Of a stretch of 25,139 nucleotides of DNA, positions 13,797 through 20,842 are shown one piece after another. Both the position numbers and the translations under genes were made by a program. Below the pieces are notes generated by a model, which was given only the letters and a program-made list of their open reading frames with translations, was not told the DNA's origin and ran no database searches. The stretch is from a virus: IMG/VR virus record IMGVR_UViG_3300010412_000073, positions 1 through 25,139 of that record. The stretch is one strand, 5' to 3'. How positions within the stretch are numbered: the stretch's first letter is position 1; the number at the start of each line of letters is the position of its first letter.

Positions 13797-14772
13797 CGGG
13801 AATTTTCCTAGCTTAGTATCAAAGGATATTAACGCTAACGCCGTTGCCAACCCGATCTGGGTTGAGTTGACCGATGGTACGACTGCTATTGGTGTGACGA
13901 GCAATGCGTTGGATGTTAACGTTACGAATACTGTAATTTCAATCGACGACAACGGTGGCTCGATTACTGTTGACGGAACGGTTGCAATCTCAGGGACTGT
14001 TGCGGTAACTCAGTCCGGTTCATGGACGGTCGGTATCAGCGGCATTTCCGACGGTACCGATTCGTTGGATATCAACGCTGATGGTTCAATCAACGCTGTT
14101 GTGACAGACGGTGGTGGTTCCATCACGGTGGATGGTACCGTGACCGTGACTGACGGCGGTGGATCGCTGACGGTTGACCTTCTCTCTGAGAAGGTTGATG
14201 ATGCAGCTTTTACTGTCGCAACAGACAGCGTGCTGGCAATCGGTGCCTTGGCAGACGAGACAGCAACTGATCTGGTCGATGAGGGTGATATCGGTATTCC
14301 GAGAATGACCCTTGACCGGAAGTTGATTATCGAGATTGCTGATGCAACGACAGACAGTCAACGTTTGGAAGTCAACAGCGATGGCTCGTTGGATGTCAAC
14401 ATTGTCAGCGGAGCGTTGAGTTCCGGTGAGGTGCATGACTACGACACGGCTGCCGGTGTTGCATCGTTGGGTACCAGCAACCATGACTACACGGTTACTG
14501 GTAGTGGAACGAATGCCACGTTTCTGCTGGACTCGGTCATATGGTCGGGTTCTGGAAACGTGAAAGTGGAAATTCAGACCGGCCCGTTGGCTTCATTGGC
14601 AACGGTGGCTGTCGGTTTCTTGACGGACAGGCAGGGGGACACCAAACAGTTGTTCTTCGATCCGCCCGTTGAGGTTCCTGTAACATCAACCGGTACAGTA
14701 CGCGTGATTCGCACGAACCGTCAAGGTGCTGCGACTGATGTGTACTCAACCATCATAGGCCGAGAGGTCTAA
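13789..14772 (+). CDS. repetitive beta-rich structural protein, 327 aa
   Basis: The middle of the protein consists of short Gly/Asp/Val/Thr repeats. GGSITVDGTV occurs near residues 56-65 and again near 109-118, with related GGSLTVD after it, as in a beta-helix or stacked fibre. The last 110 residues, beginning around DYDTAAGVASLGTSNHDYTV, form a separate globular beta domain. AAGGAGGAG precedes the ATG inside the end of the coiled-coil gene. A head or tail fibre or appendage subunit is likely. A hairpin array follows the stop. Confidence 0.7.
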   Translation: MADGNFPSLVSKDINANAVANPIWVELTDGTTAIGVTSNALDVNVTNTVISIDDNGGSITVDGTVAISGTVAVTQSGSWTVGISGISDGTDSLDINADGSINAVVTDGGGSITVDGTVTVTDGGGSLTVDLLSEKVDDAAFTVATDSVLAIGALADETATDLVDEGDIGIPRMTLDRKLIIEIADATTDSQRLEVNSDGSLDVNIVSGALSSGEVHDYDTAAGVASLGTSNHDYTVTGSGTNATFLLDSVIWSGSGNVKVEIQTGPLASLATVAVGFLTDRQGDTKQLFFDPPVEVPVTSTGTVRVIRTNRQGAATDVYSTIIGREV

Positions 14773-14813
14773 TACAACATATGAGTTGTATTTGAGAACG
14801 AAATACAACTTTT
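14771..14813 (+). terminator. terminator-like hairpin with a competing upstream arm
   Basis: GTTGTATTT (14785-14793) pairs with AAATACAAC (14801-14809) over a 7-base loop, followed by TTTT. A third arm, AATACAAC (14771-14778), can instead pair with GTTGTATT (14785-14792). The two folds exclude each other, as in an attenuator. The stem is AT-rich and the T-run short, so termination would be partial. Confidence 0.55.
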
Positions 14814-14835
14814 AATATGTAAAACGGAGGGGCGT

Positions 14836-15009
14836 ATGTCCAATAATCGACTGGGAAAAGGGAAACAAGTCAGAGACACTAAAGGCGTTGAGCCTACTCA
14901 AAGTCCCAGCAGAATCCGAGTCGATCATGGCAACGCCCCTCTTGTTTCTGTGGGCATCCTGGCTGAAATACGGGACTTGCTGAAGAAGCTGGTTGAGAAA
15001 GATGGCTGA
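14836..15009 (+). CDS. 57-residue hypothetical protein
   Basis: This short ORF has ATG at 14836 with a good GGAGGGG ribosome-binding site, and it overlaps the next gene by eight bases. The product has a basic, polar first half and a helical amphipathic end (VGILAEIRDLLKKLVEKDG) that could oligomerise. It comes directly after the switch-like hairpin, so it would be the first gene controlled by it. The family is not recognised; length makes the call moderate. Confidence 0.65.
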   Translation: MSNNRLGKGKQVRDTKGVEPTQSPSRIRVDHGNAPLVSVGILAEIRDLLKKLVEKDG

Positions 15010-15526
15010 TATAAACGATTATTCAAAGGACGTATCGCTGCACTCGGCTTCTGATAATACTCAGAAGATTGATATGGTGTACGATTCGACCGATATGATT
15101 TATCGGGTTCCTGTTGATGCGAACGCAACCATCGTCAATAACGAATCTCCGACTCGGTATCAGCTTAAGACGAACTATGATGCGACAGGCGACACGCTGA
15201 CCTCGGCATCGGACACCGTATTGGATTCATACACAGGTGACGGAGTTCTCACATTCGTTGCCGTTACGAATCCAACAACATCCAACTATGAGGTGGCTAT
15301 TGAAATTGACGGAACCGAGCGTATCAGGATTACGATGGGCGACCTTGGGTCGTCATTGGCTTTGACAAGCGGAACGACACCGATATGGACTGAAACAGCC
15401 AATAAGAATTTTCGGTATCGCCCTTATGAGGCAATCGGTTTTACGACAGGCTTCAGGGTTTTGGCGAAGGCGACTGGAGCCAATACTACCGTGACGCATA
15501 TGGTTATGTATAAGGAACGAATCTGA
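15002..15526 (+). CDS. beta-rich virion protein, 174 aa
   Basis: The 174-residue protein is rich in Thr, Asp and Val with alternating strand patterns and no enzyme motif. I chose ATG at 15002 (MADINDYSKD). A TTG nine bases earlier is in frame but less likely. The ribosome-binding site is weak, and overlap with the 57-residue gene suggests coupled translation. Its stop overlaps the next gene's start. It probably contributes to the fibre or decoration assembly encoded across 11234-16051. Confidence 0.65.
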   Translation: MADINDYSKDVSLHSASDNTQKIDMVYDSTDMIYRVPVDANATIVNNESPTRYQLKTNYDATGDTLTSASDTVLDSYTGDGVLTFVAVTNPTTSNYEVAIEIDGTERIRITMGDLGSSLALTSGTTPIWTETANKNFRYRPYEAIGFTTGFRVLAKATGANTTVTHMVMYKERI

Positions 15527-15858
15527 TGGCGAAGGTTAATAGCGAAAAGACATTTGATGCAGAGGCGATCAGGGATACCAGTTTGGCAACTGGTACCATA
15601 ATCAAGAATTATGATTTTCAGCTTAAGACAATCATCATTCACAACCATCTGGATCAAACCGTGACCCTTCAATGTCAAGCATCAGCAGACGGCAGCACCA
15701 ACTGGTTTAATGTCGGCAGCTCGTTTGATGTAACAACGAATACCGATACCTACCAGACCTGTGAATCATATTTTCCTTATATGCGAATGACAGCTCAATG
15801 CAGTTCGTCACCATCAAGCGGTGATCTAACGGTCTGGTTTATCCAGTACGGAGTTTGA
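15526..15858 (+). CDS. beta-sandwich virion protein B, 110 aa
   Basis: It shares the motif VT-Q-Q-S-DG-NWF-V with the protein at 11996-12355 (VTLQCQASADGSTNWFNV here), in a similar position and at similar length. This makes a diverged duplication the likely origin. Most of the rest is beta-strand-like. ATG overlaps the preceding stop by one base; the ribosome-binding site AAGGAACG is moderate. The role is probably structural; the binding partner is unknown. Confidence 0.7.
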   Translation: MAKVNSEKTFDAEAIRDTSLATGTIIKNYDFQLKTIIIHNHLDQTVTLQCQASADGSTNWFNVGSSFDVTTNTDTYQTCESYFPYMRMTAQCSSSPSSGDLTVWFIQYGV

Positions 15859-15859
15859 T

Positions 15860-16051
15860 ATGGGAACTCTTGATCAATCTCAGGGTACAACGGTAAAGTG
15901 CAAGATTGCCATTGTGAACGTGACGGCCTATACACCATCTCAGGTCGAAACGTATTTTAACGACAACTACGGCAATAAAGGCTGGAGAATAATTCAGTTC
16001 GTCACAATCGGGACGGACAGATATCTTTTAACCGAGAAGGAATATGCGTAA
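15860..16051 (+). CDS. hypothetical protein, 63 aa
   Basis: This small mixed alpha/beta protein has VNVTAYTPSQVETYFND and GWRIIQFVTIGTDRYLLTEK. The layout of a strand, a helix, GWR and two strands looks like a compact ferredoxin-like or DUF-type mini-domain. Its ATG follows the previous stop by one base, with GGAG upstream. The stop overlaps the next start. Not recognised. Confidence 0.65.
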   Translation: MGTLDQSQGTTVKCKIAIVNVTAYTPSQVETYFNDNYGNKGWRIIQFVTIGTDRYLLTEKEYA

Positions 16052-16319
16052 CAGAGCGAGGAAAAAGATGGCGGCGAAAGGGTATATCGAGATTCCGGTT
16101 GATGAATGGACTGAAATGAAAGAGAGGGTGGCTAAAATGGAAACCCTCATGGAGCAGATGCTCAACAACCATTTGAAGCATTGTGAAACCGAAATACATT
16201 GGATCAAAGAACGGATTTCAAGAGGGAGGCCATCTTGGACAGTCGCAGCCATGCTCGCTTTTCTATCGTCAACAACGGTAGGATTGTTGGTTGCGTACTT
16301 AAATCATCTGGCCCATTAA
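16044..16319 (+). CDS. coiled-coil protein with C-terminal membrane anchor
   Basis: After a basic start, residues 20-60 form a charged helix or coiled coil (EWTEMKERVAKMETLMEQML). Residues 66-86 (TVAAMLAFLSSTTVGLLVAYL) form one membrane segment near the C-terminus. This is the layout of XhlA-type haemolysin/holin-accessory proteins, which sit near phage lysis genes. Known XhlA proteins assist holins; I infer a similar role here. ATG at 16044 overlaps the preceding stop, but ATG at 16068 with GAGG upstream is an equally good start giving 83 residues. Confidence 0.65.
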   Translation: MRNRARKKMAAKGYIEIPVDEWTEMKERVAKMETLMEQMLNNHLKHCETEIHWIKERISRGRPSWTVAAMLAFLSSTTVGLLVAYLNHLAH

Positions 16320-16373
16320 ACAAGACGGGGCGGCTATACCAGTTTCTCCCCCAACAAGAAAGGAAGTAGGAAC

Positions 16374-16835
16374 ATGGTACGAGGACAAAAAAAACACATC
16401 CTATCAGAGCAAGAGTTGGCGAATCTCCGTGATGAAAAGCGCGAGATTTCCGAAACCCGTGCAACGTTGGATGGACAAGGAATGGAACAGTATGGTCAAG
16501 GAACACCGGCATCTGGTGCAGACAGGGCTGCTCTTGAGAGACAGGAGCGTGCGTTGGATGAGGCCATTCGTGCTGGGAGTCCAGGGCGTGTTACTGGAAT
16601 GCAGAAGGATAAAATGGCAAGAGAAGCTGCCGAGTTGGAATCAAAGATTACGAATGGTATGCCGACCCGTGCGGAGATGGAATTGCCTCAGCGTTACCCT
16701 GGAGCTGTTCGCAAGCACATGATGTGGGAACAAAGAAACACGCCTGACATTCAACGTTGGAAACAACTTCAACGGCAACTGAATCCTGGCGACCCCACAT
16801 GCTCCAGCGTTGAACGTCTGAGGAGGGAGAAATGA
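16374..16835 (+). CDS. charged helical hypothetical protein, 153 aa
   Basis: The protein is highly charged and predominantly helical, with two long polar helices (about 10-35 and 50-95) and no membrane segment. It has LSEQELANLRDEKREI near the start. AGGAAGTAGGAAC precedes the ATG. The stop overlaps the next gene's ATG. It sits between the membrane-anchored coiled-coil gene and the holin candidate, but its composition gives no lysis clue. Unrecognised. Confidence 0.65.
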   Translation: MVRGQKKHILSEQELANLRDEKREISETRATLDGQGMEQYGQGTPASGADRAALERQERALDEAIRAGSPGRVTGMQKDKMAREAAELESKITNGMPTRAEMELPQRYPGAVRKHMMWEQRNTPDIQRWKQLQRQLNPGDPTCSSVERLRREK

Positions 16836-17026
16836 AACCGCTACAAGAGTGGACGGTACAGGAGCTTAAGTCAACTGCTTACGATGAGTTATTGAAACTT
16901 GAAACCTGTAGAACGAACATTCAGCTTTTAAGGGATGAAATAAAAAGACGTGAACAGGTTTCAGGAGATATACCTTCATCTGGTGGTAATGGTCATGAGG
17001 CCGCAGCACATCCGGTGGCATCTTGA
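16832..17026 (+). CDS. small coiled-coil protein, 64 aa
   Basis: The start shares ATGA with the preceding stop, and GGAGGGAG lies just upstream. Residues 5-44 form an amphipathic helix (VQELKSTAYDELLKLETCRTN, then LLRDEIKRRE); the end is a disordered Gly/Ala/His tail. It resembles short helical phage proteins of unknown role. Coupling to the 153-residue gene suggests they work together. Confidence 0.65.
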   Translation: MKPLQEWTVQELKSTAYDELLKLETCRTNIQLLRDEIKRREQVSGDIPSSGGNGHEAAAHPVAS

Positions 17027-17060
17027 CGGATTAAAGCGAGCGATATTCAGGAGGTATGAG

Positions 17061-17273
17061 ATGAGCTTTAGCATACAGAAAACTTTGGAGAAGGGAATCA
17101 GGGGCATCATAGCCGGTGCTGTGGCTGTCCTCGCATCCTTTCTTGCGAAGAATGCAGGGATCGAGATCACTCCAGAACAACAGCTTGCTTTGGTTGCTGT
17201 CGTATTTGGATTGATTGCGGCTTTGACAAACTTCTTGAAACACAAGTTTCCCAAGATATTCGGGTGGCTGTGA
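17061..17273 (+). CDS. holin candidate, 70 aa
   Basis: This 70-residue protein has two hydrophobic segments, about 14-33 (IIAGAVAVLASFLAK) and 42-60 (LALVAVVFGLIAALTNFL), joined by a short polar loop with ITPEQQ, and a basic C-terminus (KHKFPK). The size, two membrane passes and charged tail fit small class II-type holins that permeabilise the inner membrane. The overlapping gene downstream resembles a spanin. ATG at 17061 has AGGAGG at ideal spacing; the longer frame upstream is unsupported. A non-lysis membrane protein remains possible. Confidence 0.72.
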   Translation: MSFSIQKTLEKGIRGIIAGAVAVLASFLAKNAGIEITPEQQLALVAVVFGLIAALTNFLKHKFPKIFGWL

Positions 17274-17458
17274 TGGGTTGGGTAGCTATCGTTGGGTCGG
17301 TCATAAAGCTGATCATCATGATACTACAAAACAAATTCGAGAAGGATGCGAAGAAACGGAAAGCGAAGGAGGCATACCTTGAAAGAGCAAAGGAAGGCAT
17401 CAAGAAGCGTGACCGTTCTGCTGTTAACAGCTACTTTGATGCTGTGCGGAGGTTGTAG
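17273..17458 (+). CDS. possible inner-membrane spanin (Rz-like), 61 aa
   Basis: A single N-terminal membrane segment (residues 3-20, WVAIVGSVIKLIIMILQ) is followed by a highly charged helix (KFEKDAKKRKAKEAYLERAKE). This is the plan of an i-spanin, which spans inner membrane to periplasm. At 61 residues it is short for the family. It overlaps the holin candidate's stop by one base (TGATG) and contains the start of a lipoprotein gene in another frame, the nested layout seen for Rz/Rz1 pairs. Function is inferred mainly from that arrangement. Confidence 0.55.
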   Translation: MGWVAIVGSVIKLIIMILQNKFEKDAKKRKAKEAYLERAKEGIKKRDRSAVNSYFDAVRRL

Positions 17459-17591
17459 CCTTTTCAAACCAACAACGATTCATCCTATCACGGACGTTGA
17501 TTACAAGATCGTGGAGGATGGAGAACACACATACCATTGTTTCTCTGATTATTACCTCAAAGAAATCATGGATGTGAAGATCGAGGGATAA
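17379..17591 (+). CDS. possible outer-membrane lipoprotein spanin (Rz1-like)
   Basis: Reading from TTG at 17379, which has AAGGAGG six bases upstream, gives 70 residues beginning with basic residues, a hydrophobic stretch (VTVLLLTATLML), then CGGC-S as a lipobox-like site. Lipidation at Cys26 would place it in the outer membrane. The mature part is 45 residues. It starts inside the i-spanin candidate, as Rz1 lies in Rz. Position -3 of the lipobox is Cys instead of the usual Leu. An upstream ATG at 17346 gives an extra basic N-terminus and a poorer ribosome-binding site. Confidence 0.62.
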   Translation: MKEQRKASRSVTVLLLTATLMLCGGCSLFKPTTIHPITDVDYKIVEDGEHTYHCFSDYYLKEIMDVKIEG

Positions 17592-17592
17592 C

Positions 17593-18147
17593 ATGGACTG
17601 GCAACGGATACTGACATGGATCGCTGGACTGGCTCTCGTTGGAATGTTGGCGTTGGCTTGGCTGACGGCATCAGACAACGAAGTCGTTTGGTTTATGGTT
17701 CCAGTCCTTGCGTTATTCAGGATGATAGGTGGAACATGGAACAAAGCAATCGGGAGATTCCTGCCTCCTATCGTAATAGCAGGGGCATACCTGATCTTCA
17801 TAGGCTGGAGCTGGTGGATACTGGCGATACTTGCGGCTTATCTGCTGCTCGCCACGCTTCCGGTCAGTCTGATCGGGAATGGAGTGAACGACCATTGGTT
17901 CAACTGGGTATGGATGTGGATTCTTGGACTGCTGAATGGGCTGGCTTGCGTCACCCTTGGCATTCCTCTGGCGTTGGTTGCAACTAGCCTGTTCCTGTCC
18001 CTGGTTCCGATGGTTGTTTACGGAACATCGTTTACGTTCAGCAACATCAAAGCAACGGCAAAGTATTTCCCATGGAAGATGTGTGAGTTTCTCATGGGTG
18101 CATCGGCTGCGATTCCTCCGGCCATGCTCATAGACCTGGCGAGGTGA
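17593..18147 (+). CDS. multi-pass membrane protein, 184 aa
   Basis: Hydrophobic segments at about 7-25, 31-47, 57-90, 103-144 and 166-182 suggest five to seven membrane passes, with many tryptophans (GWSWWIL, WVWMWIL). It has no signal-peptide cleavage site or enzyme motif that I recognise. It lies one base after the spanin-like lipoprotein. Candidate roles are an additional holin or antiholin, a superinfection-exclusion protein, or another membrane modifier; none is shown by the sequence. The ribosome-binding site is weak (GAGGGATAAC). Confidence 0.7.
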   Translation: MDWQRILTWIAGLALVGMLALAWLTASDNEVVWFMVPVLALFRMIGGTWNKAIGRFLPPIVIAGAYLIFIGWSWWILAILAAYLLLATLPVSLIGNGVNDHWFNWVWMWILGLLNGLACVTLGIPLALVATSLFLSLVPMVVYGTSFTFSNIKATAKYFPWKMCEFLMGASAAIPPAMLIDLAR

Positions 18148-18148
18148 T

Positions 18149-18487
18149 ATGAGAGTTCCATCGAAGGCTGTGCATTACGGAAGGAACAGGGATGTCTCAG
18201 CATTTCGTGACGACAGGTATGTGAAGTGTGGACGGTGCGGTATGACGGTGAACATGGATCGACACGCGCGAGCGAGCTACGGCTTTAGGGCGGGTCAGGG
18301 CATAAGCCACCCTGACCCGCTGACCTATAACAGCAGTTCTACCGCTTACAACGGTACAGGGACGACATACAACGGTCGTCAGAATGACTTTACAATAACG
18401 GGTGGTTGTCCGTTTTGTGGTTCTTATACGTTTGATAAAGAGGAGGCGAGAAATGGCAACGTATCCCGCAGGTATACCCAGTCTTAA
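18149..18487 (+). CDS. zinc-ribbon protein, 112 aa
   Basis: Cys27-x2-Cys30 (CGRCG) and Cys87-x2-Cys90 (CPFCG) are a clear pair of zinc knuckles, separated by a Ser/Thr/Tyr/Asn/Gly-rich loop (about 58-80). This matches a zinc ribbon with a long insert. The function is unknown; DNA, RNA or structural binding are all possible. ATG follows the previous stop by one base, with GAGGTGAT upstream. The end overlaps the next gene's start by 35 bases. Confidence 0.7.
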   Translation: MRVPSKAVHYGRNRDVSAFRDDRYVKCGRCGMTVNMDRHARASYGFRAGQGISHPDPLTYNSSSTAYNGTGTTYNGRQNDFTITGGCPFCGSYTFDKEEARNGNVSRRYTQS

Positions 18488-19412
18488 TGATCCGATATCA
18501 ACGGATTACTTAACAAGTCCGGCTCATGCCGAACTACATGTGAGCGTGAACGATGAGATCGAGGCACTCGCAACAGAACTCGGAACTAATCCTAGAGGTG
18601 GTTATCCAGATGTTACTGCTCGGCTCGATGCTGTTGATGCTAGTCTTGCTGGCAAAGTTGGTAGTGTGGCTGGGGCTAACGGTTATCTCCTTATGTACCA
18701 AGGCGGTGTTATCGTTGATTCCGGTTATCAAGCAAGCGACTTCCTCGGCAGCGTGGCAGGTGTCGCAAGTAATTTTGCATCCCTAGACGGTGCCGGAGAC
18801 CTGCAAGACTCCGGTTATAGCGCGTCTAGCTTCACCGCAGCGGCCCACCCTGCCTCTGGAGACCATGATACCCGTTATTACCAGCAGAGTGAGGTCGATA
18901 CCCTGTTATCCGCCAAGGAGGACGCTGGGACGGCTGCGGCGGCAATAACGGCACACCTTGCTGTGCATACCTCAAGCGTGGAGCATAACCCTTTTATCGT
19001 AGGATCGAAGCAGATTGATGAAAGTAACATAGCTGACAATAAGGTTCTTTATTTTCATTTTGAATCCAATCAGATCAGGTATGGGGACATGGATGCCGTG
19101 TCTCAGGAGCAGGTACAGGACTGGGTAGCGGCTTTAATTCAGGATGGGGTAGGCCCGTTGACATGGACTTATGATGATGTGGCTGGAACTTTGACCGGAG
19201 ACTTGCCGCAAGGCATTGATACGACAGATACACCGCAATTCGTAAGCGTGAACATCAACGGAAATTATTCCCTGCCATCAGTTGACGGGTCAAACGGATA
19301 TGTAATGACAACGAACGGATCAGGGGTTGTGACTTGGCAGGCTGCGTCGGCAGCTGCTGACGTACAGAACTCACCAATCCGACATTTTGATTACGCATTA
19401 GGAGGTATGTAA
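18453..19412 (+). CDS. tail fibre or appendage protein, 319 aa
   Basis: The N-terminus (HAELHVSVNDEIEALATELGTNP, about 25-48, then DVTARLDAVDASL) is a recurrent pattern of phage fibre and baseplate-attached proteins. Two related DSGY segments (about 93 and 122) and Ala/Ser/Gly-rich stretches follow, and the C-terminal third is beta-rich. It probably forms part of a trimeric host-recognition or tail appendage. ATG at 18453 has AGGAGG upstream inside the zinc-ribbon gene; the longer frame is rejected. The stop overlaps the following start. Confidence 0.72.
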   Translation: MATYPAGIPSLNDPISTDYLTSPAHAELHVSVNDEIEALATELGTNPRGGYPDVTARLDAVDASLAGKVGSVAGANGYLLMYQGGVIVDSGYQASDFLGSVAGVASNFASLDGAGDLQDSGYSASSFTAAAHPASGDHDTRYYQQSEVDTLLSAKEDAGTAAAAITAHLAVHTSSVEHNPFIVGSKQIDESNIADNKVLYFHFESNQIRYGDMDAVSQEQVQDWVAALIQDGVGPLTWTYDDVAGTLTGDLPQGIDTTDTPQFVSVNINGNYSLPSVDGSNGYVMTTNGSGVVTWQAASAAADVQNSPIRHFDYALGGM

Positions 19413-19741
19413 TGGCAATCACCCCGAAAGTTTTAGGACAAGCTACACCGGCTGGAGCTGTCGAGGCGGCTGTTTATACCGTCCCAGCGGCTACGTCAGC
19501 AACGGTATCGTCGATAATAATCCACAATACAGACGCGTCTAATACTGATACAGCGAAAGTTAGAATTGATCCTGGTAGTGTTGCATCTACATTAGACAAA
19601 CAAATATGCGACATCAATGTTCCTCCTTCAGGAACCGTGATCTTAACCGTTGGAATAACGTTGGCGGCGACTGATCGTGTTTGGGTTCAAAGTTCGAACG
19701 GAGATGTTAATTTTCATCTTTTTGGAATTGAAGAAGCCTAA
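19412..19741 (+). CDS. small beta-sandwich virion protein, 109 aa
   Basis: The pattern TPKVLGQATPA, VYTVPAATSATVSSIIIHNT, then KVRIDPG, KQICDINVPPSGT and LAATDRVWV is a common small phage structural type lying beside fibre genes. It has a beta-sandwich look and no signal peptide. Its start overlaps the fibre stop by one base, with GGAGG upstream. It may form a fibre-tip or collar decoration. Exact role unknown. Confidence 0.7.
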   Translation: MAITPKVLGQATPAGAVEAAVYTVPAATSATVSSIIIHNTDASNTDTAKVRIDPGSVASTLDKQICDINVPPSGTVILTVGITLAATDRVWVQSSNGDVNFHLFGIEEA

Positions 19742-19752
19742 GGAGGAATAAA

Positions 19753-20832
19753 ATGTCTGTTGATATCATCGGAACGTATGCACCAAAAGAAGCAACTTAT
19801 ATAACTCAAACTGGTAACGCGTCGTTGCCAAACGAACAGCCGTTGTCGGCGTTGACAACAGGAGTTGTCAAGGTAACCAACGGGACTGGTGTGCTTTCAA
19901 CAGCCGTAGCCGGAACGGATTATCTCACTCCCACCGGTGACGGCTCCAGTCTTACCGGCATTTATGTGCCTGGTGGTACTGATGTGGCCGTTACGGATGG
20001 AGGTACTGGCCTGTCTGCAATCGGTCAATACGAACTGCTGTACGCATCGGCAGCGAATACGTTTGGAACTATCACGGCAGCAGCCAGCTCTCTGCTCGTG
20101 ACGGACGGCTCCAACGTTCCATCGTTGAGTACAGACATCCCAACGGCTGTGACTATCGGCACGGCTTATATCTATCGGGTCGGCGGTACGGACGTTGCTG
20201 TTGCAGACGGCGGAACCGGAGGTTCTGATGCGGCTACCGCAAAGACGAACCTTGGTTTCATGACCGATCTTCTTGATGACACCACCCCGCAGCTAGGAGG
20301 ACAGCTTGATATCAACGGAAACGCAATCGGTGACGGAACCCTTGAACTCCTTACATTTACCGAGACCGGTTCTGCGGTCAACCACATTAACATTACTAAC
20401 GCTGCTACTGGTAACGCCCCTGTGGTGTCTGCTGCTGGGGACGATACTGACATTGATCTTTCTCTGGCTTCTAAAGGAGCAGGCAGTATTGTTTTTCAGA
20501 ACGGTACTGCGGCTGCTAACGAAGCGTTGAGTGGAACGAGTGTCACACCGGATGCCAGCGATGGCGATTACTGGACGATTACATTCAGCGGCAACACAAC
20601 GTTGAATGCTCCGACGAATCCAACGACCGGCCAGAAGATTATTTGCCGGATGCAGCAGGATGCCGGTGGGAATGCTTATTCCATCACGTCTTGGAACGCT
20701 GTTTGGAAGTTCTCGTCTGAGATAACCAGCTCTCCAACGTTTTCTACCGGAGCCAACGAAGTGGATGCGTTCGGTGCTTTTTATGACGGCACTAGCTGGA
20801 ACATCGTTGCCTGGGCAACCAACATAGCGTAA
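19753..20832 (+). CDS. tail fibre protein, 359 aa
   Basis: It carries several hallmarks of phage fibres: NGTGVLSTAVAGTDYLTPTG, two copies of GGTDVAV-x-DGGTG (about 74-86 and 144-156), TPQLGGQLDINGNAI, and a DLSLASKGAGSIVF segment. The C-terminal 110 residues (WTITFSGNTTLNAPTNPTTGQ) resemble a fibre-end beta domain. It probably contributes to host binding. AAGGAGG precedes the ATG at good spacing, and another strong ribosome-binding site lies after its stop, so these are separate translational units. Confidence 0.8.
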   Translation: MSVDIIGTYAPKEATYITQTGNASLPNEQPLSALTTGVVKVTNGTGVLSTAVAGTDYLTPTGDGSSLTGIYVPGGTDVAVTDGGTGLSAIGQYELLYASAANTFGTITAAASSLLVTDGSNVPSLSTDIPTAVTIGTAYIYRVGGTDVAVADGGTGGSDAATAKTNLGFMTDLLDDTTPQLGGQLDINGNAIGDGTLELLTFTETGSAVNHINITNAATGNAPVVSAAGDDTDIDLSLASKGAGSIVFQNGTAAANEALSGTSVTPDASDGDYWTITFSGNTTLNAPTNPTTGQKIICRMQQDAGGNAYSITSWNAVWKFSSEITSSPTFSTGANEVDAFGAFYDGTSWNIVAWATNIA

Positions 20833-20842
20833 GGAGGCCATC

